Notes: generated from the sequence alone by a model not told the origin. A stretch of DNA of 64,000 nt from AP-15 sp963812675 (GCA_963812675.1 CAWEWR010000021.1:62001-126000), one strand, 5' to 3'. Shown: positions 25,366-34,909, counted from the first letter of the stretch. A program made the numbers and translations.

Positions 25366-26571
25366 ATGACCAAGCCCGTCCTGCCCCCCGACCTCGCCGA
25401 AACCCTGGATCCCGCGACGATCCTGGTGCGCGGCGGCGCCACCCGCAGCGCCTATGACGAGACCTGCGAGGCATTGTTCATGACCTCGGGCTTTGTCTAC
25501 GACACGGCCGCGGCGGCGGAACAGGCTTTCGCCGAGGAGGGTTCGCGTTTCGTCTATTCGCGCTACCGCAACCCGACGGTCGCGATGTTCGAGGAGCGGC
25601 TGCGGCTGCTCGAAGGCGCCGAGGCCTGCCGCGCCACCGCGAGCGGGATGGCGGCGGTGTTCGCGGCATTGTTGTGCCAGCTGCGCGCCGGTCAGCGGGT
25701 CGTGTCGAGCCGCGCGCTGTTCGGGTCGTGCCATTACATCGTCTCCGATCTATTGCCGCGCTGGGGGATCGAGACGGTCTTGGTGGACGGGCGCGACCTC
25801 GGCGCCTGGGAGGCGGCGCTCGCCGGCGGCGCGGCGTTGGCTTTTTGCGAGAGCCCGTCAAACCCGGCGATGGAAATCATCGATCTCGCCGAGGTGGCGC
25901 GCCTGACCCACCGCGCCGGCGGCATCCTCGTCGTCGACAATGTGTTCGCGACGCCGCTCCTGCAGAAGCCATTGGCATTGGGCGCGGATGTCGTCGTCTA
26001 TTCGGCGACCAAGCACATCGATGGCCAGGGGCGCTGCCTCGGCGGCGCGATCCTCGCTTCGGAGAAATTCGTCAAGGACGATCTCGGTCCGTTTTACCGG
26101 CACACCGGACCATCCTTGAGCCCGTTCAACGCCTGGCTGCTGTTGAAAGGGCTCGAGACCCTCGAATTGCGCGTCGAAAGGCAGTGCCGCACCGCCGCCA
26201 CGGTCGCCCGCTATCTGGAGAGCCACCCAAAAATTACCCGCGTACTCTATCCCGGCCTGCCGAGCCACCCGCAATACGAGCTCGCACGTCGGCAGATGAA
26301 AGAAGCAGGCAGCCTCGTCTGCTTTGACGTGGCCGGCGACAAAGAGGCCTGCTTCCGTTTTCTGGACGCGCTGCGGCTCGTCGATATTTCCAATAATCTC
26401 GGAGATTCCAAGAGCCTAGTTACACATCCGGCGACGACAACGCATTCGCGGCTCAAGCCCGAGGAGCGGGCCGAACTCGGGATCGGCGACGCTCTGGTGC
26501 GCTTTTCAGCCGGGCTCGAAGCCGAAACCGACCTGCTCGGCGACTTCGAGCGTGCCCTCAAACATGTTTAA
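25366..26571 (+). CDS. metZ: O-succinylhomoserine sulfhydrylase
   Basis: 401 residues, the usual length. The PLP lysine lies in YSATKHIDGQGRCLGG, the Cys/Met-metabolism signature; SRYRNPTVAMFEERLRLLEG, ATASGMAAVFAAL and NLGDSKSLVTHPATTTHSRL are further family landmarks, the QGR form after the lysine favouring MetZ. It makes homocysteine from O-succinylhomoserine and sulfide. The SAM-II riboswitch ahead of it fits this step. A sulfite reductase that could supply sulfide follows on the same strand. Confidence 0.93.
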   Translation: MTKPVLPPDLAETLDPATILVRGGATRSAYDETCEALFMTSGFVYDTAAAAEQAFAEEGSRFVYSRYRNPTVAMFEERLRLLEGAEACRATASGMAAVFAALLCQLRAGQRVVSSRALFGSCHYIVSDLLPRWGIETVLVDGRDLGAWEAALAGGAALAFCESPSNPAMEIIDLAEVARLTHRAGGILVVDNVFATPLLQKPLALGADVVVYSATKHIDGQGRCLGGAILASEKFVKDDLGPFYRHTGPSLSPFNAWLLLKGLETLELRVERQCRTAATVARYLESHPKITRVLYPGLPSHPQYELARRQMKEAGSLVCFDVAGDKEACFRFLDALRLVDISNNLGDSKSLVTHPATTTHSRLKPEERAELGIGDALVRFSAGLEAETDLLGDFERALKHV

Positions 26572-26679
26572 CTGCTTAATATTGTAGAACGGACCCCAAT
26601 TGACATAACGGGAGTGGTGTAATTATCTGAACCACATCGTAACGCGGTGTTAGGCCGCTCCGCCTCGAAGGCCTGGAAT

Positions 26680-28392
26680 ATGGTTCAGATCGACTCCGTT
26701 TCGAAGCCCGAAGCGATCAAGCAGCAGAGCCGGCAATTGCGCGGGCACATCGCGCGCGATCTCGCCGACACCAGCACCCCGTTCGACAAGGAGGGGTATT
26801 CGCTCCTCAAATTCCACGGGATCTACCAGGGTTATGACCGCGACAGCGCGACCGAACGCAAGCAACGCGGCGATGACAAGGTCTGGCAGTTCATGGTGCG
26901 CGTCCGCATCCCCGGCGGACGGCTCACAGCCGAGCAATACCTTGCCCTCGACGCGCTCGCCGACCGTTATGCCGACGGGTCGTTGCGGGTCACGACGCGG
27001 CAGAGCATCCAGTTTCACGGCGTCGTCAAGGCCGGGCTCAAATCGGCAATCGGCGAGATCAATGCCGCGCTGCTGACGACATTGGCGGCCTGCGGCGACG
27101 TCGTGCGCACCGTCACGACAACCCCGGCGCCGATCCGCGATCCGGTGCATGACCGGCTGGAGGCCGAAACCCGCCGGCTGTCCAGTTATCTCTTGCCGCG
27201 GACCCGCGGCTACCACGAAATCTGGGTCGACGGCGCCCCTTGGGAGCCGAACGAGGGGCAGGAGAAGACGGGCGCATCCGACGAACCCGACCCGCTCTAC
27301 GGCGAGCGCTATTTGCCGCGCAAATTCAAGATCGGCCTCGCGATCCCCGAGGACAACACGATCGACGTGCTGACCAACGACCTGGCAATCGTCGCGCTGT
27401 TCGAGGGCGATCGGCTCGCTGGCTACAATTTCCTGCTCGGCGGCGGGCACGGGATGACCCATAACAACCCGAAGACCTACCCAAGGCTCGCGACCCCGGT
27501 CGCCTTCGTCGACCCCGAGGATCTGCTCGATGCGGCGGCGGCCGTCGTGCGGCTGCACCGCGACCATGGCGATCGCGGTAATCGGCGGCATGCACGCCTC
27601 AAATACGTGATCGCCGAGAACGGGGAGCAGTGGGCCCGCGAGCAGCTCTCGGAGTATCTCGGGAAGCCACTCGAACCGTGCCGCGAGATGCCGGCTTTCC
27701 TCGTCCCCGATCATCTCGACTGGCATGAGCAAGGCGACGGCAAATTCTATCTCGGGATCCCGGTATCGAGCGGACGCATCGTCGATCACATTCGAACGGC
27801 GTTGCGGGAGATCGTCAGCCGCTTCCGCTGCGATCCGATCCTGATGCCGAGCCAGGACATCATCCTCAGCGAGATCCGTCCGGAGGATCGAGACGCCATC
27901 GAAGCCGTGTTGCGCGAGAATGGTGTTCGCCTCGCCGGCGACATGCTGCCGGCCGAGCGCTGGGCGCTCGCCTGCCCGGCCCTGCCGACCTGCGGGCTGG
28001 CTTTGACGGAGGCCGAACGCGTCCGCGACGGCATCGTCGCCGCGATCGAGGAACGGCTGCGGGTCTATGGGATCGAGCGCGAACGCCTCAGCATCCGCAT
28101 TACCGGCTGCCCGAACGGCTGCGCGCGCCCCTATACCGGCGATATCGGCATTGTCGGCCGCATTCCCGGCTATTACGCGCTCTTCGTCGGCGGCGATTTC
28201 GAAGGCACCCGGCTCAATACGCCGCTCGCCGACAAGGTGCCGCTGCACGGCATCGCCGAGGTGCTGGACCCGCTCTTCGCGCTCTACGCCTCCACCCGCG
28301 CCGAAGGCGAAGGCTTTGGCGATTTCTGTCACCGCACGGGCATGCCGGCGTTGCAGCAGGCCCTCGCCGCCCCCCAAAAGGGCGCCGCCTGA
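26680..28392 (+). CDS. Siroheme nitrite/sulfite reductase
   Basis: 570 residues from ATG 26680; an in-frame GTG at 26647 is less likely. Two ferredoxin-like half domains are seen (KVWQFMVRVRIPGGRLTAEQ; RQSIQFHGVV) with catalytic domains between. The 4Fe-4S/siroheme cysteines are in CPALPTC and TGCPNGC. Length, the DKVWQFMVR opening and DEPDPLYGERYLPRKFKIG match assimilatory sulfite reductase hemoprotein (CysI-like) rather than NirB. It would reduce sulfite to sulfide for metZ next to it. A TTGACA at 26600 could be part of its promoter. Confidence 0.9.
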   Translation: MVQIDSVSKPEAIKQQSRQLRGHIARDLADTSTPFDKEGYSLLKFHGIYQGYDRDSATERKQRGDDKVWQFMVRVRIPGGRLTAEQYLALDALADRYADGSLRVTTRQSIQFHGVVKAGLKSAIGEINAALLTTLAACGDVVRTVTTTPAPIRDPVHDRLEAETRRLSSYLLPRTRGYHEIWVDGAPWEPNEGQEKTGASDEPDPLYGERYLPRKFKIGLAIPEDNTIDVLTNDLAIVALFEGDRLAGYNFLLGGGHGMTHNNPKTYPRLATPVAFVDPEDLLDAAAAVVRLHRDHGDRGNRRHARLKYVIAENGEQWAREQLSEYLGKPLEPCREMPAFLVPDHLDWHEQGDGKFYLGIPVSSGRIVDHIRTALREIVSRFRCDPILMPSQDIILSEIRPEDRDAIEAVLRENGVRLAGDMLPAERWALACPALPTCGLALTEAERVRDGIVAAIEERLRVYGIERERLSIRITGCPNGCARPYTGDIGIVGRIPGYYALFVGGDFEGTRLNTPLADKVPLHGIAEVLDPLFALYASTRAEGEGFGDFCHRTGMPALQQALAAPQKGAA

Positions 28393-28462
28393 GCGGCCCC
28401 TTTTCACAATCTCCGTCACTCAGTACCCTGAGGGCCAATCAGTTCTCGCTGGAGGTAGGTCA

Positions 28463-29317
28463 ATGGCCGTGATCGGGGTAATCGCGCAAGGGATGATGGG
28501 CGCCGGGGTCGGCCGCCGGCTTCATGAAAGCGGCGCCGAAGTTCGCACCCTGCTGACCGGGCGCAGCCAAGCGAGCGCCGAGCGGGCCAAAAAGGCTGGC
28601 ATGGCCGCGGCGGCGAACGAGCGCGAGCTGCTCTCCGGCGCCGATTTCTTTCTGTCGATCCTGCCTCCCGGCGAGGCCGAGGCGCTGGCGCAACAGCTGG
28701 CGCCCGCGTTGAAGGCGCTCGACCGCAAGCCGGTTTATGTCGACTGCAATGCGGTCAGCCCGCAGAGCGCGGTCCGCATTGGCGAGATCATCGCCCCGAC
28801 CGGCACCCACTTTGTCGATGTCGGAATCGTCGGCGGTCCGCCCCGCCCGGGCTACAGCCCGACGATTTACGCCTCGGGTCCGACTGCTGGGCAGACCGCG
28901 GTGCTGCGCGATTGGGGCATCGACTGGCGCGTCATCGACGGGCCGATCGGCGCCGCGTCGGCGTTGAAGATGTCTTATGCCGGCATAACCAAAGGGACGA
29001 CCGCGATTGCCTCGGCAATGCTATTGGGGGCCGCACGCTTCGGCTGCGCCGAGGCGCTGATCGCCGAATTGACCGAGAGCCAGCCCGAAATGCTCGCGCG
29101 CTTTCGCGAAGGCATCCCGCGGATGTACGACAAGGCCTACCGTTGGGTCGCCGAGATGGAGGAGATCTCCGACTTTCTCGAAAAGAACCCGCCGTCGCGC
29201 GACATCTACGCCGCAATCGCCCGCCTCTACGCCTATCTAGCGAAGGCCGAAGCCGAGAAAGAACCGGGCCCCGACAACGCCGTCCGCACCCTCGATCACG
29301 TGCTTGGCAAGGCTTAA
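28463..29317 (+). CDS. NAD(P)-dependent oxidoreductase with DUF1932 domain
   Basis: 284 residues from ATG 28463, with GGAGG ten bases ahead. The Rossmann glycine loop is GVIAQGMMGAGVGRRL, slightly unusual with Gln in place of the first glycine-region residue. The 6-phosphogluconate-dehydrogenase-like N-domain continues with DFFLSILPPGEA and VDCNAVSP, and the C-terminal DUF1932 domain has ALKMSYAGITKGTTAIASAM. Substrate unknown. It follows the sulfite reductase by 70 bases on the same strand and precedes a garR-like fragment in the other direction. Confidence 0.87.
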   Translation: MAVIGVIAQGMMGAGVGRRLHESGAEVRTLLTGRSQASAERAKKAGMAAAANERELLSGADFFLSILPPGEAEALAQQLAPALKALDRKPVYVDCNAVSPQSAVRIGEIIAPTGTHFVDVGIVGGPPRPGYSPTIYASGPTAGQTAVLRDWGIDWRVIDGPIGAASALKMSYAGITKGTTAIASAMLLGAARFGCAEALIAELTESQPEMLARFREGIPRMYDKAYRWVAEMEEISDFLEKNPPSRDIYAAIARLYAYLAKAEAEKEPGPDNAVRTLDHVLGKA

Positions 29318-29338
29318 CTCCCTCGCGCCGCTTGCCCC

Positions 29339-29380
29339 CACCCTTCCCTCCCCCGCGAGCGGGGGAGGGTTAGGGAGGGG
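29339..29380. repeat. REP-like palindrome, copy B
   Basis: Core CCCTCCCCCGC-GA-GCGGGGGAGGG at 29346-29369, flanked by CCCACCCTT and TTAGGGAGGGG, which extend the pairing. It sits between two convergent genes and could also end transcription from either side. Confidence 0.75.
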
Positions 29381-29395
29381 GGCGGGGCGAGGGAA

Positions 29396-30100
29396 TTACT
29401 GCTCTGCCACTTCGTGGTGGGCCAGGTGCTCGAGGACGCGGACCAGGCCGGAATGGTCCCAGCCTTTGCCGCCCAGCGCGGCGGCGGCGTTGAAGAGTTC
29501 CTGCGTCGTCGCGGTGTTGGGTAACGACATGCTGAGGGCGCGGGCGCCTTGCAGGGCGAGGTTCAGGTCCTTTTGATGCAATTCGATGCGGAACCCCGGG
29601 TCGAAGGTGCGCTTGATCATGCGCTCGCCGTGGATTTCGAGGATCCGCGACGAGGCGAACCCGCCCATTAGCGCTTGCCGCACTTTGGCCGGGTCGGCGC
29701 CGGCGCGCGACGCGAACAGAAGAGCTTCGCCGACCGCCTCGATCGTCAATGCGACGATGATCTGGTTGGCGACCTTGGTCGTCTGGCCGTCGCCATTGCC
29801 GCCGACCAGGGTGATATTCTTGCCCATCAGATCGAAGAGCGGCTTGACCTTGGCAAAGGCGCGCTCGGGTCCGCCGACCATGATCGTCAGAGAGGCCGCC
29901 TTGGCGCCGACCTCGCCGCCGGAGACCGGCGCGTCGAGATAGTCGCATCCCTTCTTGTTGATCTCGGCGGCAAAGATCTTGGTCTCAGTCGGCGATACCA
30001 AGTGCATGTCCGACCATGATCTTGCGACAGCCCCTCGGCGACGCCCCTTGGGTACACGCGGTTCACCTCGGGCGTGTCCAGTAACTCCAGGGCAACAGCG
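29396..30100 (-). pseudogene. Truncated copy of a garR-like 2-hydroxy-3-oxopropionate reductase
   Basis: From about 30007 down to 29396 the minus strand encodes 200 residues almost identical to the C-terminal two-thirds of the intact gene at 33100-33984, including GNGDGQTTKVANQIIVAL with the catalytic Lys and DLNLALQGARALSM. Toward its 5' end it decays: LLDTPEVNRVYPRGVAEGLS still matches PDTPDVKSVLFDPGGIAEGLS but in a shifted frame, and the Rossmann half is gone. No cofactor-binding glycine motif remains, so it should be inactive. Confidence 0.88.
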
Positions 30101-30183
30101 CGTCGGCCAATTACGACGACCATCGCTTTTGATCAGATCAAATCGATGGCAAGATCAATCGAGGCGGGCGAGCGGGCGATAAA

Positions 30184-32856
30184 ATGCCGAACGATCTGGG
30201 ATGGAAGCCGGTTTCCGGCGCCGAGGAGCGGCTACTGCAATGTGCGACCGGCGGAAGGAATTGCGTCGTCTCCTCGTTGGATTGGCGCGTGGACCTGGAA
30301 CAGCTCGAGAAGGACGAAACGTATCATATTCGCGCGGAATTCTTGCGCTTCCTCGCCCTCGGTGGCGACGCGGATCATCGGACCCACGCGGCTGGAATAC
30401 AAGTGGAGGGCGGGTTCGTAAGCGGGGAGGTGGACTTTCGAGGAGTGCAGCTCGTTCCGCGGCTGGCTCTGTCCAAATGCTTCATCACCGACCGCATCGT
30501 GCTCGAGGATGCGCACGGGGGCATACTCTATCTGGCCAGCAGCCGCGTCGGTTGCATCGCCGCCAATCGCGCTAAGTTCTCCGGCTCCGTTTTTCTCAAC
30601 GAACGGTTCAAATCGAAGGACGAGGTATCCTTTTACGGAGCGGAGATTGGCGGTTCGCTCCAGTGTTCAAGCAGCACATTCAGCGGCCGCGGGGCCCTCG
30701 TCTGCTCGAGCGCGCGGATCTCAGGCAACGTCTACCTCAATAATGACTTCAATGCGAAGGGCGCGGTCTGGTTCATCAGAGCCGAGGTCGGGGGCAGCCT
30801 AGTATGCACCGGCGCTAAATTCCGGAGATACGACGAGCAAAAGAGCGGGGGCACGCTTATCGCTACCGGCGCCCAAATCAAAGGCGACGTAATGCTGAAC
30901 GGCGGCACTGCGGAAAACAACAGATTTGCGGCATCTGGCAAGATCTCGCTCGAGAGCGCCCAAATCGGCGGTGCGCTTACCTGCACCGGTGGAGCATTCG
31001 AGGCCCCTGAAGGGATCGCCCTTGACCTCGACGGTGCGAAAATCGCGGGCAACGTCCTGCTGAATTACGGTTTCGATGCAAAAGGCTCCGTCAGTCTCCG
31101 CGGCACCGCGGTCGGAGGGAACCTCGAATGCACAAAGGGCCAATTCGCCGGTCATGATGGCGTCGCGCTCCAATGTACCGGCGCGGCGATTGAACGGGGC
31201 GTCTTCTTGAACGAGGACTGCGTCTTCAAGGGATTGGTAGACCTCACCTGGATCCAGATCGGCCGGGGGCTCATCTGCTCAGGCGCGAAATTCGAGCAGC
31301 GGACCAGGGTCGCGCTTGCCTGTTATGGCGCCAAAATCACGAATGACGTAGCGCTCGACAACTTCATCAACAGAGATCGGACGGTGCAGTTCATCGCCAG
31401 GGCGAATGTAGCGTTCAGTGACGCGAAGATCGGCGGAAGCGTGTACTGCATCGGCGGTCTCTTCCAAGGTTGCATCGACCTCAGCGGCGCCGAGATCGGC
31501 GGCAACCTGAACTGCGCCCGAAGCCACTTCACGGGTGCAACCGCCGAGGAGGAAGGGAACGCAACCACGGGCGCGCCGTCTGGCGCGGGCCGACAGGCGC
31601 TCCTGCTGGGCTCGGCCAGGATCACCGGTGGCATATTCCTGGGCGATGAGTTTAGGGCACAGGGCTGCGTCTTCCTTTACGGTACCAAGATCGGAGGCAA
31701 CCTGGAATGCACGAATGGAAGGTTTAACAATCCCGGCGGCGCGGCGCTTGACTGCACCACCGCAAAGATTGCTGGAGGAGTCTTGCTCAGTGATGGTTTC
31801 ATTGCTGATGGTGAAATCTGTTTTCTCAGTGCTGAGTTAAGCAGCCAACTGGTATGCACAGGAGGCTTCTTTCAAAACACGGGGAAGATTAGTGACGACG
31901 ACTTCGGCAAAACGGCAATAGCAGGGCGGGCGATCAACCTGCAGAACACCAGGATCGGCGACGTTTTGTTCCTGGGCAAGGGCCGCGACACGGACAAGCC
32001 GTTGAAGGTCGAGGGTTCGATCGACTTGCGCAATGCGCGAGCACGCACGTTCGTCGACGACGAAGCCTCCTGGCCCCGAGCATCCACGGAGCATAGTAAG
32101 CTCCGCTGCTGCATGATCCTCGACGGTTTCAGTTACGACCGCCTGGGGGTCCGTCCGTTGGATTGGCGGGCACGCATGCGGTGGTTGGAGAGCCAACCGG
32201 ACGAGCATCTGCACAGAGGGTTCCGTTCGCAGCCCTTCGAGCAGCTCGCCAAAGCCTTGCGCGATATCGGCCGCGAGGACGACGCGCGCAGGATCGGGAC
32301 GGCGAAGCAGAAACGCCTCTGGCGCCAACGCACCCGCCAAGCCTTCGAGAGGTGGGGACCAATCGGATGGCTGGCCGGGGGCCCTCTGTTTTTCCTGGTC
32401 GGAAAGTCGTTCGGGGTCGTCTCGGCCTACGGCTACAGTGCCACCCGCGTTATCATCTCGCTTGTCCTGCTTCTGCTGGTATGCGGCTACTTCTACGGAA
32501 GGGCCTGGGATAATGGTGTCTTTGTGCCGACGGATCCGCAGCTGCGGCTGGAGCAGGATGGCACGGCAAAGCGCCTGTGCGGTGACGGCAAGGCGACATG
32601 CGGAGATATGCCGGCCTTCGTCAGGTTCGATCCGCTGTTCTATTCCGCCGATGTCATCCTGCCGCTTTCGAACATCCAGCAGAAGGCGACGTGGAGCCCG
32701 TCGAGCCATGCGTTTGTCCTCAACCTGCCGGGTGACCAGTGCGTCATTGTGCCCGCTTGGACGACCCGCGCCGTGGTCGGGCTCGAGAGCGCGCTCGGCG
32801 CCGTCGGTATGGTTCTGCTTGGCGCGATCCTCTCCGGTCTGCTCAAGCGCGATTAA
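30184..32856 (+). CDS. Repeat-rich membrane protein of unknown function
   Basis: 890 residues. Roughly residues 80-640 are tandem imperfect repeats with a period near 42-45, alternating pieces such as AQIGGALTCTGGAFEAPEG and AKIAGNVLLNYGFDAKGSVS; (A/T)xIGGxLxCxxxxF recurs about a dozen times. This pattern predicts a right-handed beta-helix-like rod. After a linker (DRLGVRPLDWRARMRWLE, then a helix EQLAKALRDIGREDDARRIG) come two or three hydrophobic segments, including VIISLVLLLLVCGYF, and a last one at the very C-terminus. Similar proteins carry a dubious 'membrane-associated oxidoreductase' label; no oxidoreductase motif is visible. It lies between the two garR copies. Confidence 0.8.
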   Translation: MPNDLGWKPVSGAEERLLQCATGGRNCVVSSLDWRVDLEQLEKDETYHIRAEFLRFLALGGDADHRTHAAGIQVEGGFVSGEVDFRGVQLVPRLALSKCFITDRIVLEDAHGGILYLASSRVGCIAANRAKFSGSVFLNERFKSKDEVSFYGAEIGGSLQCSSSTFSGRGALVCSSARISGNVYLNNDFNAKGAVWFIRAEVGGSLVCTGAKFRRYDEQKSGGTLIATGAQIKGDVMLNGGTAENNRFAASGKISLESAQIGGALTCTGGAFEAPEGIALDLDGAKIAGNVLLNYGFDAKGSVSLRGTAVGGNLECTKGQFAGHDGVALQCTGAAIERGVFLNEDCVFKGLVDLTWIQIGRGLICSGAKFEQRTRVALACYGAKITNDVALDNFINRDRTVQFIARANVAFSDAKIGGSVYCIGGLFQGCIDLSGAEIGGNLNCARSHFTGATAEEEGNATTGAPSGAGRQALLLGSARITGGIFLGDEFRAQGCVFLYGTKIGGNLECTNGRFNNPGGAALDCTTAKIAGGVLLSDGFIADGEICFLSAELSSQLVCTGGFFQNTGKISDDDFGKTAIAGRAINLQNTRIGDVLFLGKGRDTDKPLKVEGSIDLRNARARTFVDDEASWPRASTEHSKLRCCMILDGFSYDRLGVRPLDWRARMRWLESQPDEHLHRGFRSQPFEQLAKALRDIGREDDARRIGTAKQKRLWRQRTRQAFERWGPIGWLAGGPLFFLVGKSFGVVSAYGYSATRVIISLVLLLLVCGYFYGRAWDNGVFVPTDPQLRLEQDGTAKRLCGDGKATCGDMPAFVRFDPLFYSADVILPLSNIQQKATWSPSSHAFVLNLPGDQCVIVPAWTTRAVVGLESALGAVGMVLLGAILSGLLKRD

Positions 32857-33066
32857 AGGCAGACGCTGCCGACTTCGTCTCGGGCCAGCCTCGAAGGAAG
32901 CAACCTAACCCACGGCTTGGCGCCGACCCTGACGGCGCTCGACCCCACGCCCGTCTAACATCGATTACGGGCGCGGCTCCAGAACGCTGCTGCTTCCGGT
33001 GGCGTGTGGGCGCCCCGCCAGGGATCGTGGACGTTGAGCTTTTCTCTGCTTCTTTCCGCGTACTGC

Positions 33067-33096
33067 CCCTCTCTCCCCGTAAGCGGGTTGAGGGAG
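33067..33096. repeat. REP-like palindrome, copy C
   Basis: CCCTCTCTCCCCGTAAGCGG followed by GTTGAGGGAG, an imperfect C-rich/G-rich hairpin just downstream of the intact garR-like gene's stop codon. It may work as a transcription end signal. Confidence 0.6.
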
Positions 33097-33099
33097 ATT

Positions 33100-33984
33100 T
33101 TAGCTTTTCGCCACCTCGTGCTGGGCGAGGTGCTCGAGGACGCGGACCAGGCCGGAATGGTCCCAGCCCTTGCCGCCGAGGGCGGCAGCGGAGTTGAACA
33201 GTTCCTGGGTAGTCGCGGTGTTGGGTAACGACATGCTGAGGGCGCGGGCGCCTTGCAGGGCGAGGTTCAGGTCCTTTTGATGCAATTCGATGCGGAACCC
33301 CGGGTCGAAGGTGCGCTTGATCATTCGTTCGCCGTGGATTTCGAGGATCCGCGACGAGGCGAACCCGCCCATTAGCGCTTGCCGCACTTTGGCCGGGTCG
33401 GCGCCGGCGCGCGACGCGAACAGAAGAGCTTCGCCGACCGCCTCGATCGTTAATGCGACGATGATCTGGTTGGCGACTTTGGTCGTCTGGCCGTCGCCAT
33501 TGCCGCCGACCAATGTGATGTTCTTGCCCATCAGATCGAAAAGCGGCTTGACCTTGGCGAAGGCGTGCTCGGGTCCGCCGACCATGATCGTCAGGGAGGC
33601 CGCCTTGGCGCCGACCTCGCCGCCGGAGACCGGCGCGTCGAGATAGTCGCAGCCCTTCTTGTTGATCTCCGCGGCAAAGAGCTTGGTCTCGATCGGTGAG
33701 ATCGAGCTCATATCGACGACGATCTTGCCGGGAGACAACCCCTCGGCAATACCGCCGGGATCGAACAGCACGCTCTTCACGTCCGGAGTGTCCGGCACCA
33801 TCAGGATCACGATCTCGGCCTGCTCGGCGATCGCCTTCAAGGTGCCGCAAACCGTGGCGCCGGCGTCGCGGACATCGGCCGGCAACCGGCGCTTGCCGTA
33901 AACGAAAAGCTCGTGCCCGCCCTTGATCAGATTGAGGGCCATCGGATGCCCCATGATCCCGAGCCCGACAAAACCGATCTTCAT
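33100..33984 (-). CDS. garR: 2-hydroxy-3-oxopropionate (tartronate semialdehyde) reductase-like
   Basis: 294 residues. The cofactor loop is GFVGLGIMGHPMALNLIKGG, the substrate motif DAPVSGGEVGAKAASLTIMV, and the catalytic Lys is in GNGDGQTTKVANQI, as in GarR/GlxR. These enzymes reduce tartronate semialdehyde to glycerate in glyoxylate and glucarate breakdown. Closely related 3-hydroxyisobutyrate dehydrogenases cannot be excluded. Its C-terminal part is duplicated at 29396-30007. No glyoxylate carboligase lies near. Confidence 0.85.
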   Translation of the reverse strand: MKIGFVGLGIMGHPMALNLIKGGHELFVYGKRRLPADVRDAGATVCGTLKAIAEQAEIVILMVPDTPDVKSVLFDPGGIAEGLSPGKIVVDMSSISPIETKLFAAEINKKGCDYLDAPVSGGEVGAKAASLTIMVGGPEHAFAKVKPLFDLMGKNITLVGGNGDGQTTKVANQIIVALTIEAVGEALLFASRAGADPAKVRQALMGGFASSRILEIHGERMIKRTFDPGFRIELHQKDLNLALQGARALSMSLPNTATTQELFNSAAALGGKGWDHSGLVRVLEHLAQHEVAKS

Positions 33985-34182
33985 GTTACCTCCTGTCCGC
34001 GGGTAGTTGACCCTGCCGATGGCCTAAGGTGCTATAGCTTTGGCCCGTCGCTCAAGTGGTTAGCGCGCACCGCTTCCAGTGGCAAGTCGGGCGGGTTTCG
34101 CACCCCCAGCCACCGAACGCAGACTGTCCAAGTGCACGCGTTTGTGGTATCAGAATTCGAAAGGTTCGCCTCAGGTACCCGA

Positions 34183-34821
34183 ATGCGTATCAGGCTCGTC
34201 CTTTATTCCGGCGTATTGCTGGTTTCTTTCCTCAAGATAACGGCCGGTGCAGAGCAGCCATTCGGCACCGCCACGATGCCGCCCACACCGGCCTCACGAC
34301 CTGCCAAGTGGGTTCAAATCGATTGCGCTCTTTCGCCTTTGAGCTTGCCCCACCAGGTCAAGTGCTCAAAGGGGCCATTGAGCGCAGCAGACAGCTTAGG
34401 AAGCCGCTGCACCTTCGAGAATTGGTCTGCTAAGCTGGCCAGCGATACTCAATTCGGGTTTGTGCGGCTTATGAAGGTTTCGCCAGACTCCCCCGGTCGC
34501 TGTTACATTTATCATAGGGACGAACCCATCGATCTGATGAAGAAAACGGTTAGAGACGCGGAGACCCGAACACGGGATTGGTCGACAGCGGCTCCGGTCA
34601 GAGACGGCTTCGATTTTACATTTGTCAATGCAAATAATTCTCAATGCCGGGCGTTTACTCGAGACAGCCAGCATTGGCAGGGGGGATACCAATACGTGAT
34701 GCGCGGCTTCCTTTGCGGAAAACACGGAGCCGCTGTGAGCGGGAACGATCTCGCCAGCCTATTGGCCGCGGTCACGATCCGCGGGACCGACACAATGGGT
34801 AATATCGAGCCGAACAGGTAG
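34183..34821 (+). CDS. Putative secreted protein, unknown
   Basis: 212 residues from ATG 34183, where a signal peptide begins (MRIRLVLYSGVLLVSFLKIT, cleavage near AGAEQ). The mature part has six or so cysteines and stretches such as VQIDCALSPLSLPHQVKCSK, GRCYIYHRDEPIDLM and QYVMRGFLCGKHG. No family is recognised. Codon use appears more A+T-rich than its neighbours, and a degenerate tRNA-like sequence lies just upstream, which may mark acquired DNA. Confidence 0.6.
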   Translation: MRIRLVLYSGVLLVSFLKITAGAEQPFGTATMPPTPASRPAKWVQIDCALSPLSLPHQVKCSKGPLSAADSLGSRCTFENWSAKLASDTQFGFVRLMKVSPDSPGRCYIYHRDEPIDLMKKTVRDAETRTRDWSTAAPVRDGFDFTFVNANNSQCRAFTRDSQHWQGGYQYVMRGFLCGKHGAAVSGNDLASLLAAVTIRGTDTMGNIEPNR

Positions 34822-34909
34822 CCGACGCAGGCGGTACCCGTTCCGACACATGGGCGACTTCATGACGGTGAGGTGCTAGCGTGGACCCGGCGTCTCCGGG
34901 GGGTGATCC

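Noticed and set aside
26600..26628. TTGACA with a possible -10 ahead of the sulfite reductase
   Set aside because: The -35 is perfect, but the hexamer at the right distance (TTATCT) matches the -10 consensus poorly and the better TGTAAT is too close.
26650..28419. Minus-strand frame of 589 codons opposite the sulfite reductase
   Set aside because: The plus strand has the siroheme/Fe-S cysteines and family landmarks; this antisense frame has none.
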